The notes below the pieces were generated by a model, which had not been told where the DNA came from, searched no databases, and was given only the letters and a program-made list of their open reading frames with translations. From Gemmatimonadota bacterium (GTDB lineage: Bacteria > Gemmatimonadota > Gemmatimonadetes > Longimicrobiales > Gaopeijiaceae), in NCBI GenBank assembly GCA_041390105.1, contig JAWKQO010000002.1:806001-870000 (forward strand): a DNA stretch of 64,000 nucleotides. The letters are read 5' to 3'. Made by a program: the position numbers and the translations under genes. This document shows positions 31,564 to 39,265 of this stretch, piece after piece (positions within the stretch are counted from its first letter, which is position 1; the number at the start of each line of letters is the position of its first letter).

Positions 31564-33984
31564 ATGGACGCCGCCACGCGCGAGAGTGTCGCCCAGGAGG
31601 ACCCCTGGATCCGGTGGTTCGAGGACCTCGGCCTTGCGGATGTGCCCCAGGTCGGAGGTAAGAACGCCTCGCTGGGCGAGTTGACGCGGGCCCTCGTGCC
31701 CGAGGGCGTCCGGGTTCCAGGAGGCTTCGCCACCACCGCGGATGCCTATCGGCGCTTCCTGGCCGCCAACGGGCTGGAGGGCCCTCTGGCCGCCCAGGTG
31801 GAACGCCTGCACAGAGGTGTGCCACTGGCAGAGGTCGGCGCGGCGATCCGCTCGCTGTTCTCCGCCGGGACGCTTCCCGCCGACGTGCGAGAGGCCTTGC
31901 GGCACGCCTACCAGGAGATGGAGCGGCGGGAAGGTGTGCCCGGGCTCGCGGTCGCCGTGCGGAGCAGCGCCACCGCGGAGGATCTGCCTCACGCGAGCTT
32001 CGCGGGTCAACAGGAGAGCTTCCTCAACGTTCGCGGATTGCGCGGCCTGGAGGAGGCCGTGGTCCGCTGCCTGACCTCCCTCTTTACCGACCGCGCGATC
32101 AGCTACCGCGAAGAGATGGGGTTCGACCATCTCGCCATTGCCCTGTCGGTGGGGGTACAGCGCATGGTTCGCTCCGACCTGGGGGCTGCCGGTGTGCTGT
32201 TCACGCTGGACCCGGAGACGGGGTTTCCGAAGGTCCTCTACATCAATGCGGCCTGGGGCCTGGGTGAGAGCGTGGTGAAGGGGCTGGTCGACCCCGATCA
32301 GGAGGTCGTCTTCAAGCCGCTGCTGGAGCAACCGGGCTGCGTGCCCATCGTGGACCGCAGCGTGGGCACCAAAGAGATCCGCATCGTCTACGACCAACAG
32401 GGCGGCACGCGTACGGAAGACACGCCTGCCGCCGATCGCGCCCGACCCGTCCTCAGCGAAGAGGACGTCCTGCAGCTGGCCCGCTGGGGCGTCCGCATCG
32501 AGCGGCACTACGGCGCGCCGATGGACGTGGAGTGGGCCAAGGATGGCGAGACGGGTGAGTTGTTCATCGTGCAGGCGCGGCCGGAGACCGTGCGCTCGCG
32601 GGAGAGTGGCACGCTGGAACAGGTGACGCTGCTCGAGCGGGGAGAGGCGTTGCTGGAAGGCGCGGCGGTGGGTGGCGCCGTTGCGGTCGGGACCGTGCGG
32701 GTCATCGCCAGCGCCGCGCAGGGCGACCGATTCCAGGCGGGCGACATCCTCGTGGCGGAGCGCACCGATCCCGACTGGGGTCCTTTGGTGGCCCGTGCCG
32801 GCGCCATCGTCACGGACCATGGGGGCAGGACCAGCCACGCGGCCATCGTCAGCCGCGAGCTGGGGATCCCGGCCGTGGTGGGGACGGGTCGGGCTACCCA
32901 CCTGCTGCAGGACGGGGCCACCGTCACCGTGTCCTGCGCCGAGGGGGATCGCGGTTTTGTGTACGCGGGAGCCCTGAAGCATCGGCGGGAGGTGATCCAG
33001 ACGCAGGAGCTTCCCCCGGCGCCGGTGCCCCTGCTGATGAACCTGGGCAACCCCGACGCCGCCTTCCGGTGGTGGCGACTCCCGACCCGCGGCATCGGCC
33101 TGGCGCGGATCGAGTTCATCATCGCCGATCGCATCGGTGTGCACCCGATGGCGCTGGCGACCTATCCGCAGCTTCCTGATGCGGCGCGGGTAGCGGTCGA
33201 TGCACGCATCGGATCGGTGGCCGACCCCGCGGAGTTCTTCGTCGAGCGGCTGGCCGCGGGCATCGCGCGTCTGGCAGCGGCCGTCCATCCCCAGCCCGCC
33301 ATCGTGCGCACCAGTGACTTCAAGACCAATGAGTACGCCACGCTGGTGGCGGGTGCGCACTTCGAGTCCGCGGAGGAGAATCCCATGCTGGGCTTCCGTG
33401 GCGCCTCGCGCTATGTGGATGATCGCTACCGGGCCGCCTTCCATCTGGAGTGCCGTGCCATCCGCCGGGTCCGGGAACGCATGGGTCTCGACAACGTCGT
33501 GCCCATGATCCCGTTCTGTCGCACCCTCGACGAAGCCGACCGCGTGTTGGCGGAAATGGCGAGGTGTGGCCTGGAGCGCGGCCGGGACGGGCTGGAGATC
33601 TACGTCATGTGCGAGATTCCCTCCAACGTGATTCTCGCCGAGGGCTTCGCGGCCCGCTTCGACGGATTCTCCATCGGAAGCAACGACCTGACGCAACTGG
33701 TCCTGGGTGTGGACCGCGACAATGCCACACTGGCGCCGCTGTTCGACGAGCACGATGCGGCCGTGCGCTGGATGATCACGCAGGTGATCGAGCGAGCGCA
33801 CGCGTGCGGTCGCCCTGTGGGGATCTGCGGGCAGGCTCCCTCGGACGACCCCGGGTTCGCGCGCTTCCTCGTGGACGCTGGAATCGACTCCGTCTCGCTC
33901 AACCCGGACAGCATCGTTCCGGTGCTGCGGACCCTGACCACTCCCGTCCAACAGGCCCCCCCACCGCAGCCTGCGGCCCGGTAG
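31564..33984 (+). CDS. ppsA: Phosphoenolpyruvate synthase
   Basis: This is an 806-residue enzyme converting pyruvate and ATP to phosphoenolpyruvate, AMP and phosphate for gluconeogenesis. The N-terminal ATP-binding domain starts VGGKNASLGELTRALVPEGV. The phosphohistidine domain carries TDHGGRTSHAAIVSRELGIP with catalytic His425. The C-terminal barrel has GSNDLTQLVLGVDRDN and CGQAPSDDPGFARFL, plus the PEP-synthase ending GIDSVSLNPDSI. The length matches the family (about 790-810). The ATG at 31564 begins just before the first conserved block. It would allow growth on acids brought in by the neighbouring SLC13 carrier. Confidence 0.95.
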   Translation: MDAATRESVAQEDPWIRWFEDLGLADVPQVGGKNASLGELTRALVPEGVRVPGGFATTADAYRRFLAANGLEGPLAAQVERLHRGVPLAEVGAAIRSLFSAGTLPADVREALRHAYQEMERREGVPGLAVAVRSSATAEDLPHASFAGQQESFLNVRGLRGLEEAVVRCLTSLFTDRAISYREEMGFDHLAIALSVGVQRMVRSDLGAAGVLFTLDPETGFPKVLYINAAWGLGESVVKGLVDPDQEVVFKPLLEQPGCVPIVDRSVGTKEIRIVYDQQGGTRTEDTPAADRARPVLSEEDVLQLARWGVRIERHYGAPMDVEWAKDGETGELFIVQARPETVRSRESGTLEQVTLLERGEALLEGAAVGGAVAVGTVRVIASAAQGDRFQAGDILVAERTDPDWGPLVARAGAIVTDHGGRTSHAAIVSRELGIPAVVGTGRATHLLQDGATVTVSCAEGDRGFVYAGALKHRREVIQTQELPPAPVPLLMNLGNPDAAFRWWRLPTRGIGLARIEFIIADRIGVHPMALATYPQLPDAARVAVDARIGSVADPAEFFVERLAAGIARLAAAVHPQPAIVRTSDFKTNEYATLVAGAHFESAEENPMLGFRGASRYVDDRYRAAFHLECRAIRRVRERMGLDNVVPMIPFCRTLDEADRVLAEMARCGLERGRDGLEIYVMCEIPSNVILAEGFAARFDGFSIGSNDLTQLVLGVDRDNATLAPLFDEHDAAVRWMITQVIERAHACGRPVGICGQAPSDDPGFARFLVDAGIDSVSLNPDSIVPVLRTLTTPVQQAPPPQPAAR

Positions 33985-34087
33985 GACGGCCCCTGTCGCG
34001 ACCCCCGCTGCGGGGCTACCCTAGCTCGCCCGGCCGGCCCACCGCGGGCTGCGGGCAGCGTTCGCGTCACTTCAGCAGGAGTCCACG

Positions 34088-34522
34088 ATGAAACGGAAGG
34101 CGACGGCCGTCTGGAAGGGGACCGGTCTCGAGGGAACGGGAAGCATGTCCACCCAGAGCGGGGCGTTCACCGATCTCCCCTACTCGGCCAAGCTTCGTTT
34201 CCAGAACGAGGACGGCACCCTGGGCACCAACCCGGAGGAGCTGATCGCGGCGGCCCATGCCGGATGCTTCGCCATGGCCCTGAGCTTCCAGCTTTCCAAC
34301 GCAGGCACTCCCCCGGAGGAACTCCGCTGTGAGGCCACGCTGACGATGGAGAAGGAAGAGGTGGGCTGGACCATCCAGAAGATCCGACTGGAGCTTCAGG
34401 GTCGGGTACCGGGCGTCACCGATGCGCAGTTCCAGGAGCTGGCGGCGAAGGCCAAGGCCGGTTGCCCGGTGTCGAGACTGCTGAAGGCGGAGATCGAGCT
34501 CGCAGCCACCCTGCTCGCATGA
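34088..34522 (+). CDS. OsmC-family peroxidase
   Basis: This 144-residue protein covers the whole OsmC fold. It has the first redox Cys60 in ELIAAAHAGCFAMALS and the second at Cys126 (KAGCPVSRLLKAEIEL), with the linker GTNPEELIAAAHAGC typical of the family. It reduces organic hydroperoxides using thiols. The stop overlaps the TauE/SafE gene start by ATGA, so the two are co-translated. Confidence 0.93.
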   Translation: MKRKATAVWKGTGLEGTGSMSTQSGAFTDLPYSAKLRFQNEDGTLGTNPEELIAAAHAGCFAMALSFQLSNAGTPPEELRCEATLTMEKEEVGWTIQKIRLELQGRVPGVTDAQFQELAAKAKAGCPVSRLLKAEIELAATLLA

Positions 34523-35415
34523 GCCCACAGCTCGTCCGTACGCTGATCTTCGTCGCATTGGGCGTGATCGGCGTGGTCTACGTCGCGGGGTGGTGGCGCG
34601 CCCTCGCGCGGACGGGGGGGCCGCAACGGCCCTCCTGGCTGGAGAACGCCATCGGGTTCGTGACCAACTTCTTCGACACGTTGGGCATCGGCTCGTTCGC
34701 TCCGACCACCTCCCTGTTCAAGCTCAAGAACGTGGTGCGGGACGAGGAGATCCCGGGCACCATGCACGTCGGGCACACACCGCCCGTCCTGGTACAGGCG
34801 CCGATCTTCATCGCGCTTATCCAGGTCGGCACCACCACGTTGGTTTCCCTCATCGTGGCCGCGGTGCTGGGGGCATGGCTGGGGGCGGGGGTGGTGGCGT
34901 CCTGGCCGCGGCGCCGCCTGCAGATCGGGATGGGGGTGGCGCTCGTGATCGCCGCGGTGGCGTTCACGCTGTCGAACTACGGGCTGTTCCCCTCCGGCGG
35001 GACGGCCACGTCCCTCGAGGGCCCACGGCTGGCGGCGGCCAGCGGCGCCATGTTCGTCTACGGTGCGCTGATGACGCTGGGCATCGGCATCTACGCGCCC
35101 TGCATGATCACCATCTCCTTGCTGGGCATGAATCCCGGAGTGGCGTTCCCGATCATGATGGGAGCGTCCGCCTTCCTGATGCCGGTCGCGGCCTTCCGGT
35201 TCATGAAGGCGGAGCGCTACGACAAGTCGGCCGCCATCGGGCTCACGCTGGGCGGGATCCCCGCGGTGTTCATCGCGGCGTTCCTGGTGAAGTCACTCCC
35301 GCTGACCCTGCTGCGCTGGTTGGTGGTGATCGTGGTGCTCTACGCCGCCCAGGCCATGCTCCGCTCGGCGGCACGGGAGCGGGCGGGGGCCATTCCCTTC
35401 GCGGACGCGGCCTAG
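34519..35415 (+). CDS. TauE/SafE-family (TSUP) membrane permease
   Basis: This 298-residue protein has about eight membrane helices (RTLIFVALGVIGVVYVAGWW, TLVSLIVAAVLGAWLGAGVV, GMGVALVIAAVAFTLSNYGL). The family moves organosulfonates or sulfite. The two-repeat layout is visible as FFDTLGIGSFAPTTS in the first half and GIGIYAPCMITISLLGMNPG in the second. It is coupled to OsmC by an ATGA overlap, which hints at sulfur or peroxide stress handling. Confidence 0.82.
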   Translation: MSPQLVRTLIFVALGVIGVVYVAGWWRALARTGGPQRPSWLENAIGFVTNFFDTLGIGSFAPTTSLFKLKNVVRDEEIPGTMHVGHTPPVLVQAPIFIALIQVGTTTLVSLIVAAVLGAWLGAGVVASWPRRRLQIGMGVALVIAAVAFTLSNYGLFPSGGTATSLEGPRLAAASGAMFVYGALMTLGIGIYAPCMITISLLGMNPGVAFPIMMGASAFLMPVAAFRFMKAERYDKSAAIGLTLGGIPAVFIAAFLVKSLPLTLLRWLVVIVVLYAAQAMLRSAARERAGAIPFADAA

Positions 35416-35480
35416 CGCCCACCAGCCAACAGGTCCGCACGCGTGCGGTGGTCCGCCGAGCCTTTTCGGCCTTCTGCCAC

Positions 35481-35579
35481 GATCGCGCCCAGGGCCTCGC
35501 GATCGGGTCGTCGCAGCCCCGGTGTGCAACCTCGGAGGACTCGGTCGTCCTGAAAGGGTGAGCAGGCGATAGACGCCTG
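35481..35579 (+). other. Two hairpins in the gap before the DUF4139 gene
   Basis: The first is GATCGCG (35481-35487) with CGCGATC (35498-35504) and a 10-base loop. The second is CAGGCG (35563-35568) with CGCCTG (35574-35579) and loop ATAGA. The second ends 29 bases before the chosen start. Neither is followed by a T-run, so terminator function for the TauE/SafE gene is doubtful. Confidence 0.35.
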
Positions 35580-35608
35580 TGTCATCCTTGCAACAGGACT
35601 CGGGCGCC

Positions 35609-37060
35609 ATGACTGCCTCCTTCGCTCTCCGTTCCACCGGGCTGGCCCTCGCGGCGCTTGGACTGGCTCCGCTCTCACGGACTCCTCCGGCGGGCGAGAT
35701 GACACCGCCCGGCACACGCTCGGACGCAACCCAGCGGGAGAGTGTGACCGTCACGGTCTACAACCAGAACTTCGGACTCGTGCGGGAAGTGCGGGGCATC
35801 GAGCTTCCCGGGGGCGTGGTTCCGGTCGAGTTCGCCGACGTAGCCTCGCAGATCCAGGCGCAGACCGTGCACGTGCGTCCGCTGGGACGGGGGTCGTTCC
35901 GGCTGCTCGAGCAGAACTATCGATACGATCTGCTGAGTCCCGAGACGCTGCTCCAGAAATACGTGGGGCGGACCGTCAAGATATATCGGCGCCAGCCGGA
36001 CGGCTCCGAGCAGCCGGTCGATGCGGAGGTCCTGGCGGTCAACGGACGGCCCGTGCTCCGCATCGACGGGGAGATCACCTTCGACGTGCCGGGACGGTTC
36101 GCGTTCTCGGAGGTCCCCGGTGATCTCATCGCCAGCCCCTCCCTCGTCTGGAAGGTCGACGCGCCCAGCGGGACGTCCCGGACCGAGGTGTCATACCTGA
36201 CGGGCGGCCTCAATTGGAGTGCCGACTATGTGCTGGTCGTAGACGACGCCGACCGGGTCGGTGACCTGACGGGGTGGGTCACGCTCACCAACCAGAGCGG
36301 CGCCACCTTCGACAATGCCAACCTGAAGTTGGTGGCCGGGGACGTGAAGCGGGTCATGGCACAGGACGAGATCGGCATGCGCATGCGCCGGGATGCGCTC
36401 GCGCTGAGCGAGGTCGCCGCCGCTCCCTTTTCGGAGGAAGGGCTGTTCGAATACCACCTCTACACCATGCAGCGTCCCACCGATCTCAAGAACAACGAAC
36501 AAAAGCAGGTGGTGCTGCTGGAGGGGCGCGGCTTCCCCCTGAAAAAGGAATTGGTGTTTCGTGGAGATCCGTGGATCTACCGCAACCAGCACGGCGAGGT
36601 GGTGCAGAACCAGAAGGCTCTTGTCTACCTGGGCTTCGACAACGCCGAGAGGGAGGGGTTGGGCATGCCGTTGCCGCGCGGCGTGGTGCGCGTCTACAAG
36701 GCGGACGCCTCCGGGGCCCAACAGTTCATCGGGGAGGATCGGATCGACCACACGCCGCGGGACGAGCAGGTGCGGATCCAGATCGGGGAGGCCTTCGATG
36801 TGGTGGGGGACCGGCGTCAGACGGACTTCGAGATCATCGGCTCCTGCGTGACCGAGAGCGAGTGGGAGATCTCCATCCGCAATCACAAGGACACGGCCGA
36901 GGCGGTGACGGTCATCGAGCCCGTGGGCGGCGATTGGACGCTGGTCAGCTCCAGCCATGAGGCGCACAAGATCGACGCCTGGACCTTCGAGTTCCGTCCC
37001 CGCGTGCCCGCAAACGGAGAGGTCACCGTGCGCTACCGGGTTCGCGTGCGCTGGTGCTGA
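35609..37060 (+). CDS. DUF4139-domain exported protein
   Basis: This 483-residue protein has a signal-like N-terminus (FALRSTGLALAALGLAPL). Typical DUF4139 features follow: TVTVYNQNFGLVREVRGIEL at the start, ADVASQIQAQTVHV, TYLTGG-like VSYLTGGLNWSADYVLVV, and the end EVTVRYRVRVRWC. The ATG at 35609 is preferred over GTG 35579 because it lies directly before the signal peptide. A candidate terminator lies just after it. The family has no established function. Confidence 0.83.
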   Translation: MTASFALRSTGLALAALGLAPLSRTPPAGEMTPPGTRSDATQRESVTVTVYNQNFGLVREVRGIELPGGVVPVEFADVASQIQAQTVHVRPLGRGSFRLLEQNYRYDLLSPETLLQKYVGRTVKIYRRQPDGSEQPVDAEVLAVNGRPVLRIDGEITFDVPGRFAFSEVPGDLIASPSLVWKVDAPSGTSRTEVSYLTGGLNWSADYVLVVDDADRVGDLTGWVTLTNQSGATFDNANLKLVAGDVKRVMAQDEIGMRMRRDALALSEVAAAPFSEEGLFEYHLYTMQRPTDLKNNEQKQVVLLEGRGFPLKKELVFRGDPWIYRNQHGEVVQNQKALVYLGFDNAEREGLGMPLPRGVVRVYKADASGAQQFIGEDRIDHTPRDEQVRIQIGEAFDVVGDRRQTDFEIIGSCVTESEWEISIRNHKDTAEAVTVIEPVGGDWTLVSSSHEAHKIDAWTFEFRPRVPANGEVTVRYRVRVRWC

Positions 37061-37070
37061 GCAGGGGGCT

Positions 37071-37111
37071 CGACCCGCGGCTGTGTAAGATCTCGCGGCC
37101 GCGGGTCGTTT
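37071..37111 (+). terminator. Candidate intrinsic terminator after the DUF4139 gene
   Basis: The arms CGACCCGCGG (37071-37080) and CCGCGGGTCG (37099-37108) are a perfect 10-base match with an 18-base loop, followed by TTT. The T-run is short, so it may be weak. It sits 10 bases after the DUF4139 stop. Confidence 0.4.
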
Positions 37112-37140
37112 CCCTGAGGAACCGCTCCGTGGAGGGTCGT

Positions 37141-38367
37141 ATGCGTAGGCGCTGTCTCTTGTCCATCGTTCCGCTGCTGGGCGTGTCGCTTCTCGCTTCC
37201 TGCGATGACGATGGCACGGGCCCGTCAGATCCCATCACCGAGCTCCCCCGCGCCCTCAGCGCGGATGAGCGCGTGCTCATCGATGCCAGCAACACGTTCG
37301 CGTTCACCATGCTGCAGGAGCTGGTGGCCGAGCAGCCGGGCGAGAATGTGTTCTTCTCTCCCCTGTCCGCCTCGCTGGCCCTGGGCATGACGATGAACGG
37401 CGCGGCCGGCGACACCTGGATGGGGATGCGGCAGGCACTCGGGTTCGCAGGGATGGACGAAGACCAGATCAACCGCGGCTACGCGGATCTCATCGATCTG
37501 CTCGTGGGCCTGGATCCGCTCGTGGAGATGCGCATCGCCAACTCGGTCTGGGCAGGGCAGGGCGCCGGTCTGCTCCCCGACTTCGTGCAGCGCGTGCAGC
37601 AGCACTTCGATGCGACTGCGGACGCGGTCGATTTCGGCGCCCCCGCCACGTTGGCCCGGATCAACCAGTGGGTGTCCGACGGCACCAAGGGCAAGATCAC
37701 CCGCATGTACGACGCCTTGCCCTCCGGGTTGGTCGCTCTCCTGCTCAATGCGGTCTATTTCAAGGGCGACTGGACGGAGCAGTTCGACCCCACTGCCACC
37801 GTGTCCGGCCCCTTCCAGGCAGCGCAAGGCACCGTCACGGCTCCGCTGATGCGTCGCACGGCGGAGCTGTCCATCTTCGGTGACGATGAGGCCACCGCAG
37901 TGGAACTGGAATACGGAGGTGGGGCCTTCACCTTCGTGGCGGTTCTGCCCGCTGAGGACTCGAGCCCCGACGCGTTGGTCCGCACCCTGGACAGGGACCG
38001 TTGGGTCCGTGTCACCGAAGGGCTCACCAAGCAGCGCGCCTCTGTGGTGCTACCACGCTTCGAGCTGGAGTGGGAGAAGCAGATGAACGACGCGCTGGCT
38101 CGCTTGGGGATGGCGGACGCCTTCGATCCCAGCCTCGCGGACTTCTCGCGCATGGTTCAGGGCGGAGGCGTCTGGATCGGCGAGGTCAAGCAGAAGAGTT
38201 GGGTTTCCGTGGACGAGCGCGGGACCGAGGCGGCGGCTGCCACCGGCGTGACCATCCCAACGTCGCTGCCCGCCGAGATCCGGCTGGATCGGCCCTTCCT
38301 GTTCGCGATTCGTGAGCGTCTGTCCGGCACGGTGTTGTTCCTGGGCGTGGTCGAGGATCCGAGCTGA
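37141..38367 (+). CDS. Serpin-family protease inhibitor lipoprotein
   Basis: This is a 408-residue serpin. A lipobox (LLGVSLLASC) is followed by an Asp-rich linker. Core serpin segments include NVFFSPLSASLALGMTMNGA, ARINQWVSDGTKGKI, ALLLNAVYFKGDWTEQFD and DRPFLFAIRE. The reactive-centre hinge is ERGTEAAAATG (residues 359-369), small and Ala-rich as in inhibitory serpins. By hinge counting, the scissile residue P1 lies near Ser375 (Thr374 if counted from the PF end). The hydroxyl P1 suggests inhibition of elastase- or subtilisin-like proteases. Being lipid-anchored on the outer membrane fits guarding the cell surface. Confidence 0.9.
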   Translation: MRRRCLLSIVPLLGVSLLASCDDDGTGPSDPITELPRALSADERVLIDASNTFAFTMLQELVAEQPGENVFFSPLSASLALGMTMNGAAGDTWMGMRQALGFAGMDEDQINRGYADLIDLLVGLDPLVEMRIANSVWAGQGAGLLPDFVQRVQQHFDATADAVDFGAPATLARINQWVSDGTKGKITRMYDALPSGLVALLLNAVYFKGDWTEQFDPTATVSGPFQAAQGTVTAPLMRRTAELSIFGDDEATAVELEYGGGAFTFVAVLPAEDSSPDALVRTLDRDRWVRVTEGLTKQRASVVLPRFELEWEKQMNDALARLGMADAFDPSLADFSRMVQGGGVWIGEVKQKSWVSVDERGTEAAAATGVTIPTSLPAEIRLDRPFLFAIRERLSGTVLFLGVVEDPS

Positions 38368-38518
38368 GGGGGCCCGGTAGGGCTCCCCGGATGCTCGAGA
38401 CCGACTGCGAGGACCCGTCGGACGCCTGCCAGCGAGGGGGCGGGCCCGGATTGCCCCGGCCTTGGGTGTAGAGTCAGAATGTTGGGGACACCTCTGATAC
38501 GCCCTTCTGGATGGGTCC

Positions 38519-39265
38519 ATGGCCACGCGAACGACCTCGCCGACTCTCCTCGCCCTGATCGTGTTGGCGGCCTGCGCTCCAGCCCCTGACACCGGCGGGG
38601 CCGCTGCAGCCGGAGGCGGCCCGCCTCTGCAGTCGGGAGCGGACTTCGCGATCTATGCACCCACCGACCACCCGCTCTACGACGGTCACTTTTCCATCTC
38701 GGGCTCCCGGGTCTACCAGGTGGGCTCTCTGTCAGACGAGTCTCCCTGGGACCACATGGGAGACGACGCGGCTTCCGTGCGGCCGGTGGCAGGTGCGGTC
38801 GAGATCGACGTGGACGAGCGGGCGAACACCGGGACCTTCCGTGCGGAGCTGGAGTTGCCGGAAGGCACCTACGTCGTGGAGTTGGACCGCTTCGAGGAGT
38901 TTTCCCCCTGCCAGGACGGGGGCATTGCCGCTTGGCTGTTCGAACATGGCGATTCCGGATGCGGCGACGCCAATTGGCCCAAGAGCATCCTGTACGTGGC
39001 CGGGTGGGGCTGGGGGCACGCCACGTTGAACGGTGAGACGCTCTACACGGACTACCAGATCCACTTCATGGTCACCCAAGGAATGAGAGACCGGGAAACG
39101 CTGGAGGTCTATCCGAATCGCACCGGTGCGCGCGGTGCCGGAGCCGTGAATCCGGCCGCGATGCAAGTGGATTTCTACATCCGCAGCCCGCAGACCAACG
39201 AGGCGAACCACCCCAATCGCCAGGTCTTCGATCACTTCTTCGCCATGGAAACCACTTGGCGCTAG
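38519..39265 (+). CDS. Lipoprotein of unknown function
   Basis: This is a 248-residue protein that I do not recognise. The lipobox is LIVLAAC (Cys20). The mature part is mixed beta with recurring Trp and Gly (AGWGWGHATLNGETLYTDYQ, ESPWDHMGDDAASVR) and a conserved-looking FSPCQDGGIAAWLFEHGDSG, whose two cysteines (PCQ, SGCGD) may form a disulfide. It precedes a CBM9/DUF5916 barrel by an overlapping or nearly overlapping start. It could be a small carbohydrate-binding or assembly lipoprotein. Confidence 0.6.
   Translation: MATRTTSPTLLALIVLAACAPAPDTGGAAAAGGGPPLQSGADFAIYAPTDHPLYDGHFSISGSRVYQVGSLSDESPWDHMGDDAASVRPVAGAVEIDVDERANTGTFRAELELPEGTYVVELDRFEEFSPCQDGGIAAWLFEHGDSGCGDANWPKSILYVAGWGWGHATLNGETLYTDYQIHFMVTQGMRDRETLEVYPNRTGARGAGAVNPAAMQVDFYIRSPQTNEANHPNRQVFDHFFAMETTWR

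Noticed and set aside
31441..33951. Open frame of 836 codons on the minus strand opposite PEP synthase
   Set aside because: It is longer than the real gene, but the translation is Arg/His/Gly-rich with no family motifs. The plus strand carries a complete, motif-perfect PEP synthase. Long antisense frames are normal at this GC content.
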